Origin: Erythrobacter sp.
GTDB lineage: Bacteria > Pseudomonadota > Alphaproteobacteria > Sphingomonadales > Sphingomonadaceae
NCBI RefSeq assembly: GCF_011765465.1
Contig: NZ_CP050265.1
Location: forward strand, 2,706,425-2,770,424
DNA length: 64,000 bases
Reading direction: 5' to 3'
Notes under the pieces: model-generated
Told to the model about the DNA's origin: nothing
Database searches by the model: none
Seen by the model: the letters and a program-made list of their open reading frames with translations, nothing else
Translations under genes and position numbers: made by a program
Part shown: positions 16,805-27,221 of the stretch, in pieces
Numbering within the stretch: position 1 is the first letter of the stretch
Layout: each line of letters starts with the position of its first letter

Positions 16805-18877
16805 CTATTCCTCGCCCTTGGCGTCTTCCCGGTACTTGTCGAACCACGCGATCACGCTTGCCGTGCGCGCGGCCTGCTGGCTCGGCGTCTGCGAGAGGTT
16901 GTTATGGCTCGAATCCGGCGTGACGACGAGCGCGCTGTCGATCCCCTGCAGCTTGAGCGCGGCGTAATACTGCTCGGCCTCGCTGCGCGGCGTGCGGTAA
17001 TCCTCCGCACCGACCAGCACCAGCGTCGGGGTCGTGACATTGCCGACAAGGCTGAGCGGCGAGCGCTTCCAGTAGTGCTCCGGATCCTCCCACGGCATCG
17101 CACCCAACCAGTAGCGCCCGAAATAGGGGACGGCATCGGCAGTCAGGGCGAAGCTCGTCCAGTTGATGACCGGCTTGTGCACGGCGGCGGCCTTGAAGCG
17201 ATCGGTCTTGCCCACGACCCACGCGGTCAGCACCCCGCCGCCCGAACCGCCGGTGACGAAAAGCTGGTCGGGGTCGGCATAGCCCGCCGCGATGGCGGCA
17301 TCGACCGCGGCCATCAGCTCGTCGAAATTGGAGATCGGGTAATTGTCCTCGATCCGGTCGGCGAAAGCCTCGCCATAGCCGGTCGAGCCGCCGGGATTGG
17401 TGAACAGCACGGCATAGTCCGCCGCGCCGTAAAGCTGGTAATCGGCAGAGAATTCAGGGCCATAGGCAGCGTAAGGCCCGCCGTGCATCTCGAGGATCAT
17501 CGGAACGCGGTCGCCTTCCTCGTATCCGGGGGGCAGCATGATCCAGCTCTGGATCGGCGTGCCGTCCGGGGCGGTTACGGCGATCTCGCGGGTTTCGCCG
17601 AGCTGCTTGTCCGCCAGCTTTACCGCGTTGAGCGAGGTGAGGGTGCGCACGACCTTGCCGTTGGAGACGCCGATATCGGGCGGTGCGGTGGTGCTTGCCG
17701 TCGTGAAGGCGAGCGTGCCGCCCTCGCTCACCGACCATTCGCCACCGGTATAGGGCAGGGCGTAATAGGTGCTGCCAAGCTCGGCCGGGTAGACATCGAG
17801 CGCGTCGCCGCGCACGACCTTCGCCACGCGGTGCTTGCCCTCGTCCTCGTAGCTGACGAAGAGACCCGCATCGGTCCATTCGACGCCATCGATCCCCCGG
17901 TCGAGATCGCGCACGCGCTGGCGCTGGCCGCTGCCGTCGGTGCGCATGACGTAGAGATTGGTCTGGTCGAAGGCATTGCCCACGTCGTCGAAGCCGAGAT
18001 AGGCGATGGACTTGCCGTCGGGCGAGACCTGCGGGGCGAAGTCCGGGCCGCTGCGGGTGGTGAGCTGCGTGATCGCGCCGCTGGCGAGATCGAGCGCATA
18101 GATGTCGGATTCGAGCGGCTGGAGCTCCCAGTCCTCGCGGCGGTTGGCGCTGTAATAGAGCTTCGATCCATCCGGCGCCCATTCGACCGTGCCGCCATTG
18201 TCGTATTCGCCGAAGGTCAGCTGGCGCGCATCGCCCCCGGTCGCGGCGACCAGGAAGAGCTGCATCGTGCCCGGCTTCACATAGCCCCCGCCGTCGCGGC
18301 GATAGGCCGCGCGGTCGATCACCTGCAGCGGCTTGCCCCATTCGGCGCCCTCGGGCTTGGCGGGCGGTGTGCCCAGCGTCAGGCCCTTCCCGGCGATCCG
18401 CGCAGTGAAGGCGATGCGCGTGCCGTCGGGGGACCACGCGATCGCCGCGGGCGCTTCGGGCAGGGCGGTGATGTTGGCGCTGTCGCCGCTTTCCATCCAG
18501 CGCACGTGAAGCTCCGGCCCGCCGCCGCTCATCGTCGACACATAGGCGAGGCGCGTCCCGTCGGGCGACCAGCGCGGGGAGACGTGCGATCCCGCCCCGG
18601 TGACGAGCGGGGTTTGAGCGCCTGTCGCCACGTCGATCAGCCAGATCGAGGACACCGCGCGGTCGGTCATGATGTCGTTGGTGCGCCGGACATAGGCGAT
18701 TTTTCTGCCGTCCGGGCTGATCTGCGGGTCCGCCGCGACCGACAGGCCGAACAGGTCGGCGCCGGTGAATTTCGTCTCCGGCCCGGCAGGCGCGTCGTCT
18801 TTTGCGGTGTCCTGCGCGGCGAGCGGCGTGCCCGCTAGCGCGAGGCAGACGGCGGTCAGGAAAAAGCGTGTGATCAT
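16805..18877 (-). CDS. S9 family prolyl oligopeptidase-type peptidase
   Basis: A 690-residue exported serine peptidase (signal peptide MITRFFLTAVCLALAGTPLAAQ). It is of the dipeptidyl-aminopeptidase/acylaminoacyl-peptidase type. The N-terminal half is a WD40-like beta-propeller with repeated SPDGxxIAY blades (ISPDGRKIAYVRR, WSPDGTRLAYVS, WSPDGTRIAFTA). The C-terminal alpha/beta-hydrolase domain has the nucleophile elbow GGSGGG (Ser near 541), the acid in VLVGAEDYRTP and the catalytic His in DSSHNN. It likely trims peptides in the periplasm. It is monocistronic. Confidence 0.92.
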   Translation of the reverse strand: MITRFFLTAVCLALAGTPLAAQDTAKDDAPAGPETKFTGADLFGLSVAADPQISPDGRKIAYVRRTNDIMTDRAVSSIWLIDVATGAQTPLVTGAGSHVSPRWSPDGTRLAYVSTMSGGGPELHVRWMESGDSANITALPEAPAAIAWSPDGTRIAFTARIAGKGLTLGTPPAKPEGAEWGKPLQVIDRAAYRRDGGGYVKPGTMQLFLVAATGGDARQLTFGEYDNGGTVEWAPDGSKLYYSANRREDWELQPLESDIYALDLASGAITQLTTRSGPDFAPQVSPDGKSIAYLGFDDVGNAFDQTNLYVMRTDGSGQRQRVRDLDRGIDGVEWTDAGLFVSYEDEGKHRVAKVVRGDALDVYPAELGSTYYALPYTGGEWSVSEGGTLAFTTASTTAPPDIGVSNGKVVRTLTSLNAVKLADKQLGETREIAVTAPDGTPIQSWIMLPPGYEEGDRVPMILEMHGGPYAAYGPEFSADYQLYGAADYAVLFTNPGGSTGYGEAFADRIEDNYPISNFDELMAAVDAAIAAGYADPDQLFVTGGSGGGVLTAWVVGKTDRFKAAAVHKPVINWTSFALTADAVPYFGRYWLGAMPWEDPEHYWKRSPLSLVGNVTTPTLVLVGAEDYRTPRSEAEQYYAALKLQGIDSALVVTPDSSHNNLSQTPSQQAARTASVIAWFDKYREDAKGEE

Positions 18878-18957
18878 CGTCGGTCCCCGTATCTGGTGCC
18901 TTGCAGCTACGGGGACCGACCAATCACAATTCGGTCACGAATACCAGAGGCGAGCGC

Positions 18958-21345
<2,388 letters not shown>

Positions 21346-21495
21346 GGCGGTCTCTTCTGGGGGGCGGGCGGAAACTCCGGGAGAGGGAGCGGTGGGACGG
21401 GCTCTAGCGGGCCTCTTTTCTGGTATATGGGACGGCTTTACGGTTTTGCGAATCCGGCTGCGCGATTGGCACGCAGGGGGAGGGATCGGACGCGA

Positions 21496-21699
21496 TCATG
21501 AAGCGGGCTTGCTGAACAGGGCATTGGCGGCGGCCATGTGGTCGGCCGCCTTGTCCCGGTGCGCGCGAACGCGGGCGATCTCGGCTTCGAGCAGGGCGAT
21601 GCGTTCGTCCAGTTCGGCCCGCGAATAGGGTGCGAGATCCTCAGCGCCGAGGCGACTCGCGGCGTCTCCCTTGGGCCGGGGGCGGTCTTCGTCATCCAT
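21496..21699 (-). CDS. DUF1192 family small protein
   Basis: A 67-residue cytoplasmic protein of the DUF1192 family. The core is LAPYSRAELDERIALLEAEIARVRAHRDKKAADH-like: a short hydrophobic lead followed by a single amphipathic helix. The ATG at 21699 is chosen since the longer frame start would add a Cys-rich stretch not found in the family. Function is unknown. It lies between clpA and the quinone oxidoreductase. Confidence 0.75.
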   Translation of the reverse strand: MDDEDRPRPKGDAASRLGAEDLAPYSRAELDERIALLEAEIARVRAHRDKAADHMAAANALFSKPAS

Positions 21700-21823
21700 T
21701 GGAGCGGAGCATCGCAAGCAAGACCGCTTGCTGTCAATGGACACGAAAGCTATTCGCGTTGCCGCTTACGCAACAGGGGCAGGCGCAATGGGCATGGGGC
21801 AAGGGGCAGGAATACCGGAGCGG

Positions 21824-22810
21824 ATGAAGGCGATCGGGTTCGCCGAGCCTGGCGGGCCGGATGTGCTCGCGCCCGGCGAGACGGAAACGCCGCGCCCCGG
21901 ACCCTGCGACGTGCTGATCCGGGTCGCCTATGCCGGGGTCAATCGCCCCGACTGCCTCCAGCGTGCGGGCGCCTATCCGCCGCCGCCGGGCGCTTCGCCG
22001 ATCCTCGGGCTCGAGGTCGCGGGCGAGGTCGTCGCGGTCGGCGAGGAGGTTCCCGACACCATGCTCGGCCAGCCGGTCGCCGCGCTGACGCCGGGCGGTG
22101 GCTATGCCGAATATTGCACCGCGCCCTGGAACCACTGCCTGCCCGTCCCCGAAGGCATGGACTTGAGGATCGCCGCCGCCCTGCCCGAAACGCTCTTCAC
22201 CGTGTGGCACAACCTGTTTGAGCGCGGCATGGCGAAGGACGGCGAGCGGGTGCTCGTCCACGGCGGTACGTCGGGCATCGGGACCATGGCGATCCTGCTC
22301 GGCAAGGCCTTCGGGATGGAGATGATCGTCACCTGCGGGGCCGAGGACAAGTGCGAGGCCGCCCGCCGGATCGGCGCGGATCTTGCGATCAATTACCGCG
22401 AGGAGGATTTCGTCGAAGCGGTGAAGGCCCATACCGGCGGCAAGGGCGTGAACGTGGTGCTCGACATGGTTTCGGGCGACTACGTGCCGCGCAACCTCAA
22501 ATGCCTCGCCGAGGACGGGCGGCACGTCACCATCGCGGTGTTGGGCGGGGCGAAGGCCGAGCTGAACATGGCGGTCGTCATGATGCGGCGCTTCACCCTT
22601 ACGGGATCGACCCTGCGCCCGCGCTCCGACGCGTTCAAGGCCGCGCTCGCCGATGAGATCGCCGCCAACGCCTGGCCGCTCTTCGCCAGCGGGGAGATCG
22701 CCCCGGTCATGGACAGAACCTTCCCGCTTGTCGAAGCAGCCGCCGCCCATGCGCGGATGGAAGCGGGCGAGCATATCGGCAAGATCGTGCTCGAGGTCGC
22801 GGGCGGCTAG
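21824..22810 (+). CDS. NAD(P)H-quinone oxidoreductase, zinc-binding dehydrogenase superfamily
   Basis: A 328-residue medium-chain reductase of the PIG3/TP53I3-like quinone oxidoreductase group. It has the N-terminal GroES-like domain (MKAIGFAEPGGPDVL, YAGVNRPDCLQRAG), the Rossmann glycine motif HGGTSGIGTMAILLGKAFG and the NYREEDF segment typical of NADPH binding. It has no structural-zinc Cys cluster, so it is the zinc-free type. The start is set at 21824, where family homology begins, with GGAG just upstream. An ATG at 21788 in frame is an alternative giving 12 more residues. Confidence 0.88.
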   Translation: MKAIGFAEPGGPDVLAPGETETPRPGPCDVLIRVAYAGVNRPDCLQRAGAYPPPPGASPILGLEVAGEVVAVGEEVPDTMLGQPVAALTPGGGYAEYCTAPWNHCLPVPEGMDLRIAAALPETLFTVWHNLFERGMAKDGERVLVHGGTSGIGTMAILLGKAFGMEMIVTCGAEDKCEAARRIGADLAINYREEDFVEAVKAHTGGKGVNVVLDMVSGDYVPRNLKCLAEDGRHVTIAVLGGAKAELNMAVVMMRRFTLTGSTLRPRSDAFKAALADEIAANAWPLFASGEIAPVMDRTFPLVEAAAAHARMEAGEHIGKIVLEVAGG

Positions 22811-22832
22811 TCCCGCCGCATTCGCCTTTCGG

Positions 22833-22865
22833 CGATCACAAACCTGTCACAAACAGTCTTCATTG
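22833..22865 (+). promoter_or_regulatory. PhoB-box-like 11-bp repeats
   Basis: Three consecutive 11-bp units are seen: CGATCACAAAC, CTGTCACAAAC, AGTCTTCATTG. The middle unit matches the Pho-box half site CTGTCAY plus A-rich spacer, and the 11-bp period is that of PhoB binding. It is 130 bp upstream of the metallophosphoesterase start. Binding is inferred, not shown. Confidence 0.5.
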
Positions 22866-22994
22866 CGCGTTTTGCGACTGAAACACAGTCGTCATGGACT
22901 TGTGGATTTACGCAAAACCGTAATCGAGCTGTGAATCGCACGTAACAAAGCACTGCCAAGGCAAGGGGGAGGAGACGAAAGCCGGGGAATACCA

Positions 22995-23939
22995 ATGACC
23001 GACTTCATGCTGTCCGACCTGCCCGAAACCGTGTCCGATGCGATGGGCCCCTTCGCCAATGTCGCGAACCTGCCGCTGGCAGGGCCGAAGACCCCCGAGC
23101 CCGAGGGCCGCGAGCGGCGCAAATACCGCACGATCTGGATCAGCGACGTCCATCTCGGCACCAAGGGGTGCAATGCCGAAATGCTGATCGACTTCCTCGA
23201 CAGCGTGGACAGCGACACCATGTATCTCGTCGGCGACATCATCGACGGCTGGCGCCTAAAGAAGAAGTTCTACTGGCCCGCTGCGCACAACGACATCGTC
23301 TGGCGTCTTCTGAAGCGCGCCAAGAGGGGCACGCGGATCGTCTACATTCCCGGCAACCACGACGAGATGTTCCGCCAGTTCACCGGATTGAATTTCGGCG
23401 GGATCGAGATCCGCCGTGCCGCCTTCCACGACACCGCCGACGGGCGGCGGCTGATGGTGCTGCACGGCGACGAATTCGACGCGGTGATGCTCTCGCACCG
23501 CTGGCTCGCCTTCGTCGGGGACTGGGCGTATACCACTGTCATGAAGCTCAATGTCGCGGTGAACGGCATTCGCAAGGCTCTCGGCAAGCCTTACTGGTCG
23601 CTGTCCAAGGCGGCGAAGCACAAGGTCAAGAACGCGGTCGAATTCATCGGCAAGTACGAAGAGGTCGTCGCGAAGGCCGCCGGCGAGCGCGGGGTCGACG
23701 GGGTCGTGTGCGGCCACATCCACACCGCCGAATTCCGCACCTTCCAGCACAATGGCCGCGACGTCGAATACTGGAACGACGGCGACTGGGTCGAAGGCTG
23801 CAACGCGCTGGTCGAGCACGAAGACGGACGCATGGAAATCCTCCACTGGCCCGAGGAGATCAGGCGGCGCGAAGCGAGCGAGGCTGCTGCGGTCGAGGGC
23901 GCACGGAACGTGCCCGATCCGGCGAAGGAAGCGGCGTGA
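22995..23939 (+). CDS. metallophosphoesterase, PlcP/LpxH-like
   Basis: A 314-residue calcineurin-type phosphoesterase. Metal motifs: SDVHLG near residue 52, GDIIDG near 79, GNHDE near 121, HGDEFD near 157 and GHIHTA near 240. A Trp-rich loop (WRLKKKFYWPAAHND) is also present. Automatic annotation would call it UDP-2,3-diacylglucosamine diphosphatase. The VKNAVEFIGKYE and GDWVEGCNALVEH blocks fit the PlcP group, which in alphaproteobacteria removes the phospho-headgroup from phospholipids to give diacylglycerol under phosphate starvation. The coupled glycosyltransferase (GTGA overlap) and the Pho-box-like repeat support that reading. An N-terminal extension of about 45 residues lacks homology. 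Confidence 0.82.
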   Translation: MTDFMLSDLPETVSDAMGPFANVANLPLAGPKTPEPEGRERRKYRTIWISDVHLGTKGCNAEMLIDFLDSVDSDTMYLVGDIIDGWRLKKKFYWPAAHNDIVWRLLKRAKRGTRIVYIPGNHDEMFRQFTGLNFGGIEIRRAAFHDTADGRRLMVLHGDEFDAVMLSHRWLAFVGDWAYTTVMKLNVAVNGIRKALGKPYWSLSKAAKHKVKNAVEFIGKYEEVVAKAAGERGVDGVVCGHIHTAEFRTFQHNGRDVEYWNDGDWVEGCNALVEHEDGRMEILHWPEEIRRREASEAAAVEGARNVPDPAKEAA

Positions 23940-25069
23940 ACCAGCTTGCCCGCGTCGAGCCCGGCACCGGGGCGGATGTCGCGCGGGGGCGGGCCCGGTC
24001 GCCGCGCTCTGTCGCGCCCCGTTGCATCGCCATCGTCACCGATGCGTGGCATCCGCAAACCAATGGCGTGGTGCGCACGCTTTCGACCACCTGCGACCTG
24101 TTGCGCGCCTGGGGGCACGAGGTCACGGTGATCTCGCCCGAGCAATATCCCTCCTTCCCCGCGCCGACCTATCCCGAAATCCGGCTTGCGTTGACCGCGC
24201 CCGGCTCGGTCGGACGCCAGCTCGCGAAGATCGCGCCCGAGGCGGTCCATATCGCCACCGAAGGCCCGCTCGGCTTCGCCGCGCGGCGCTATTGCCTCAA
24301 TCGGAAAGTGCCGTTCACGACCGCCTATCACACCCAGTTTCCCGACTATATCGCGCGCCGCACCGGCCTGCCGGCGAGCGCCTTCTGGCCCTATATCCGC
24401 TGGTTCCACCGCCCGGCGCAGCGGATCATGGTCGCAACCGAGACGATCCGCACGCAATTGCGTGAGCAAGGCCTCACCCACCTCACTCACTGGAGCCGGG
24501 GGGTCGATCTCGCCTGCTTCTCCCCCGATGCCCCGCCGCCGCCGGAATATGCCGGGCTCGAAGGACCGATCCTGCTCTATGTCGGGCGCGTCGCGGTCGA
24601 GAAGAACATCGAGGCCTTCCTCGCCTGCGACTATCCCGGGACCAAGGTGGTGGTCGGAGACGGCCCGGCGCGCGCCGCTCTGGAGGCGAAATTTCCCGAG
24701 GCGCGCTTCCTCGGCAAGCGCACCGGACGCGAGCTGGCGGGCTGCTATGCCGGGGCGGACGTGTTCGTATTTCCGAGCCGGACCGACACTTTCGGCCTGG
24801 TGATGATCGAGGCGCTCGCCTGCGGCACGCCGGTCGCGGCCTATCCCGTGCCCGGCCCGCTCGATATCCTCACAGACGCGGTCGGCGCGATGGGCGAAGA
24901 CCTCGCCCGCGCGATCGACGCGGCGCGCTATTGCGACCGGGCCGAATGCGCCGCCCATGGCGCAAGCTTCAGCTGGGAAGCGGCGACGCGCCAGTTCCTG
25001 TCCGGGCTGGTCGCGCTCGAGGAAGAGGAATGCGTCTCGCTCACCTCTGCGCCCGTGCTCGAATTCTGA
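23936..25069 (+). CDS. GT4 glycosyltransferase (Agt/MgtA-like)
   Basis: A 377-residue retaining glycosyltransferase of the GT4 family. The N-terminal acceptor domain begins IAIVTDAWHPQTNGVVRTL, as in MgtA/SqdX-like lipid glycosyltransferases. The C-terminal nucleotide-sugar domain has LYVGRVAVEKN and the E-x7-E region PSRTDTFGLVMIEALACGTP. The start is a GTG at 23936 that overlaps the stop of the phosphoesterase (GTGA), so translation is coupled. It probably glycosylates diacylglycerol released by its partner to make phosphorus-free glycolipids. The sugar is unknown (glucose, mannose or glucuronate). Confidence 0.85.
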   Translation: MNQLARVEPGTGADVARGRARSPRSVAPRCIAIVTDAWHPQTNGVVRTLSTTCDLLRAWGHEVTVISPEQYPSFPAPTYPEIRLALTAPGSVGRQLAKIAPEAVHIATEGPLGFAARRYCLNRKVPFTTAYHTQFPDYIARRTGLPASAFWPYIRWFHRPAQRIMVATETIRTQLREQGLTHLTHWSRGVDLACFSPDAPPPPEYAGLEGPILLYVGRVAVEKNIEAFLACDYPGTKVVVGDGPARAALEAKFPEARFLGKRTGRELAGCYAGADVFVFPSRTDTFGLVMIEALACGTPVAAYPVPGPLDILTDAVGAMGEDLARAIDAARYCDRAECAAHGASFSWEAATRQFLSGLVALEEEECVSLTSAPVLEF

Positions 25070-25082
25070 GCGGCGCCCCGCG

Positions 25083-26042
25083 CTAGCAGCCCATCTTGTT
25101 CCACTGGTTGCACGGCGTGTAGTTGGTGCGCCCGCCGTAATAGCGTTCGCGTTCCTGCTTGGCCCAGCCCGGCTCCTTACCGACGCCCGAGGACTTGGGC
25201 CGGTGGTCGTTCGCCGGGTTCTCGCCGCGCTTGACCCGCATCGCGTTGACCGCCCAGCCGCGCTTGTATTTCGGCCACCACACCTTCGACAGTGTGTCGA
25301 GCAAGGGCATGCTGAGATCGGACCCGCGCCCCGCCGAGACGGCCATTTCCGACAGTTCGAGGATCTCGTGCCAGTAGACCGTCGACTTGAGCGCGGGATC
25401 GGCGTGCATCTTCGCGGCGAAATTGGCCGCCTCGGGGAAACGCTTTTCCAGCACCAGCTTATCGAAGACCTTCCGCTTGGCGATGTCCTTAACATAGACC
25501 GGGTAATCGTCTCCCACTTCGGCCCGCTGGAGAAAATCGCGAGCGAATTCAGGGCCGGTCATCCTCACCCCTTGCGAAAAATTCCAGCTCGCCGGCTGGA
25601 CGTAGCACTTGCCCATGTAGCGATAGAGCGCCTTTTCGTCATTGAGCGGGACGGTCCGCTCGATACGCTGGGCCGCCGCGATCATGTTCTGGACGAACAC
25701 CTCCACGTCCCCGCCCGCCTTTTCGTAGAGCGTGTTGACGTAATGGGACATATGCCCCTCGGCGAAGACATGGCTGAGATCGCCGCTGATCGTGGGGAAG
25801 GTGTCTGGGGCTACGCGGGCCGTGATTGCCCAGACCTGCCAGGCGATCATGCAGTCGTACATCTCGTCGATGCCGTCGTCCTTGCTCCAGGTGAACTTGC
25901 CGTCCTCATAGGCTTTTCGCAGCGCCTTTTCGTGTTCGGTCGCCGGGCGCCAGCCGGTCTCGTTGTAGTCGGGCTGGGCGGCGGCTGGCATCGCGGAGCA
26001 TAGGCCCAGCGCGGCGGCGAGAATGACAAGGCGGCGGATCAT
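25083..26042 (-). CDS. exported hypothetical protein
   Basis: A 319-residue secreted protein of unrecognised family. A signal peptide (MIRRLVILAAALGLCSAMP, cut after AAAQ near residue 23) fixes the start at 26042. The mature protein is helical and rich in Trp and Tyr (KVWWPKYKRGW, QVWAITAR), with Cys pairs near DCMIAW, KCYVQP and the C-terminal CNQWNKMGC. These could form disulfides in the periplasm. It is convergent with the glycosyltransferase (13 bp apart) and divergent from trcR. No function is proposed. Confidence 0.7.
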   Translation of the reverse strand: MIRRLVILAAALGLCSAMPAAAQPDYNETGWRPATEHEKALRKAYEDGKFTWSKDDGIDEMYDCMIAWQVWAITARVAPDTFPTISGDLSHVFAEGHMSHYVNTLYEKAGGDVEVFVQNMIAAAQRIERTVPLNDEKALYRYMGKCYVQPASWNFSQGVRMTGPEFARDFLQRAEVGDDYPVYVKDIAKRKVFDKLVLEKRFPEAANFAAKMHADPALKSTVYWHEILELSEMAVSAGRGSDLSMPLLDTLSKVWWPKYKRGWAVNAMRVKRGENPANDHRPKSSGVGKEPGWAKQERERYYGGRTNYTPCNQWNKMGC

Positions 26043-26173
26043 CAAGACGTCTCCCTTCGCCGCAAGGATGCCACGGAGGACGGCTGCGACCTTGGCAAAA
26101 AACGACAGCTGCCCGCCCGAACCCCGCCTTTTCCTTGCCGTTTCGCGCGGCATCGCCTATTTCGGCTCCCGCA

Positions 26174-26208
26174 ACGGCCGCTCCGCGAGGGGCGGCCCTT
26201 CTATTTTG
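26174..26208 (+). promoter_or_regulatory. terminator-like hairpin in the trcR leader
   Basis: GGCCGCTCC (26176-26184) pairs with GGGGCGGCC (26189-26197) around a GCGA tetraloop and is followed by CTTCTATTTT. It reads rightward and ends 15-20 bp before the trcR start. No plus-strand gene lies upstream to be terminated, so it may be a transcription attenuator. The stem is the same as that after carD (3525-3546). Confidence 0.45.
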
Positions 26209-26222
26209 AACGGAGATTTCCC

Positions 26223-27038
26223 ATGGCACTCAAGGATCAGCCCAAGCCGCTGATGCCGCACGCCACCGCCACCTGGCTGGTCGATCACACGGCCCTGTCC
26301 TTCGAACAGATCGCGGAATTCTGCGGGCTCCACATTCTCGAAGTGCAGGCAATGGCCGACGATCTCGCGGGGAGCAAGTACACCGGCCGCGACCCGGTCC
26401 ACGCGGGCGAACTCACGCTCGAGGAGATCGAGAAGGGGCAGGCGGACTCGTCCTACTCGCTCAAGATGCACAAGGCGCCGGTCGAAGTGACCCGGACCAA
26501 GGGTCCGCGCTACACCCCGGTGTCGAAGCGGCAGGACAAGCCGGACGGCATCGCCTGGATCCTGCGCAACCATCCCGAAGTGTCGGACGCGCAGATTTCC
26601 AAGCTGATCGGGACCACCCGCAACACGATCGGCGCGATCCGCGACCGCTCGCACTGGAACATCCAGAACATCCAGCCCAAGGATCCCGTCACGCTCGGCC
26701 TGTGTTCGCAGCGTGAACTCGACGCGGTCGTCGCCAAGGCGGCGAAGCGCGCCGGGGTCGCCGAGGACGCGGAGGCCGAAGCGGTCGACGGGCGCAGCGA
26801 CAAGGATCGCCTGATCGAGGAACTGCGCGCCGAACGCGAGGCCAATGCCAAGGCCGCCGCCGAAGCGGCGCAGGAAGCCGAAGCCGAAGCGTGGCTCGCC
26901 GCGCGCCGCGAGGCCGAAGAAGAAATGCTCGATCCTGAAAGCGGCTTTTCGACTCCCGCCCCGCGCGAGGACGAAGGGATCGCCGAACCGGACAATGCCC
27001 CGGAGAACGCCGAGGAGGATCACGGCGACAATTCCTGA
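26223..27038 (+). CDS. trcR: cell cycle transcriptional regulator TrcR (DUF1013)
   Basis: A 271-residue DUF1013 protein, found in nearly all alphaproteobacteria. TrcR of Brucella is an RNAP-associated cell-cycle regulator. The DUF1013 core spans residues 5-165 (PLMPHATATWLVDHTALSFEQIAEFCGLH, WILRNHPEVSDAQISKLIGTTRNTI), two helix-turn-helix-like units. The C-terminal third is Ala/Glu-rich, likely coiled coil then disordered (AKAAAEAAQEAEAEAW). It is monocistronic, between a leader hairpin and a strong terminator. Confidence 0.93.
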   Translation: MALKDQPKPLMPHATATWLVDHTALSFEQIAEFCGLHILEVQAMADDLAGSKYTGRDPVHAGELTLEEIEKGQADSSYSLKMHKAPVEVTRTKGPRYTPVSKRQDKPDGIAWILRNHPEVSDAQISKLIGTTRNTIGAIRDRSHWNIQNIQPKDPVTLGLCSQRELDAVVAKAAKRAGVAEDAEAEAVDGRSDKDRLIEELRAEREANAKAAAEAAQEAEAEAWLAARREAEEEMLDPESGFSTPAPREDEGIAEPDNAPENAEEDHGDNS

Positions 27039-27087
27039 TTACCGGGCCTGTTTTCGGCCTGATCCGGTCGGCACATCAAGCATCGAA

Positions 27088-27122
27088 GACCGCCCGGCTG
27101 GCTCCGCGCCAGCCGGGCGGTC
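27088..27122 (+). terminator. terminator after trcR
   Basis: A 14-bp perfect stem GACCGCCCGGCTGG / CCAGCCGGGCGGTC around loop CTCCGCG, 49 bp after the trcR stop. The downstream sequence CTCGTT is only weakly T-rich. Confidence 0.7.
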
Positions 27123-27221
27123 CTCGTTCGGGCCGGGCCGCCGCACGCATCGAGCGGAAAAACTTGCAAAAGCGACGCATTGTCGGCGATCTCCCGCTTG
27201 AACGCGGCAGAGGGATCGGCC

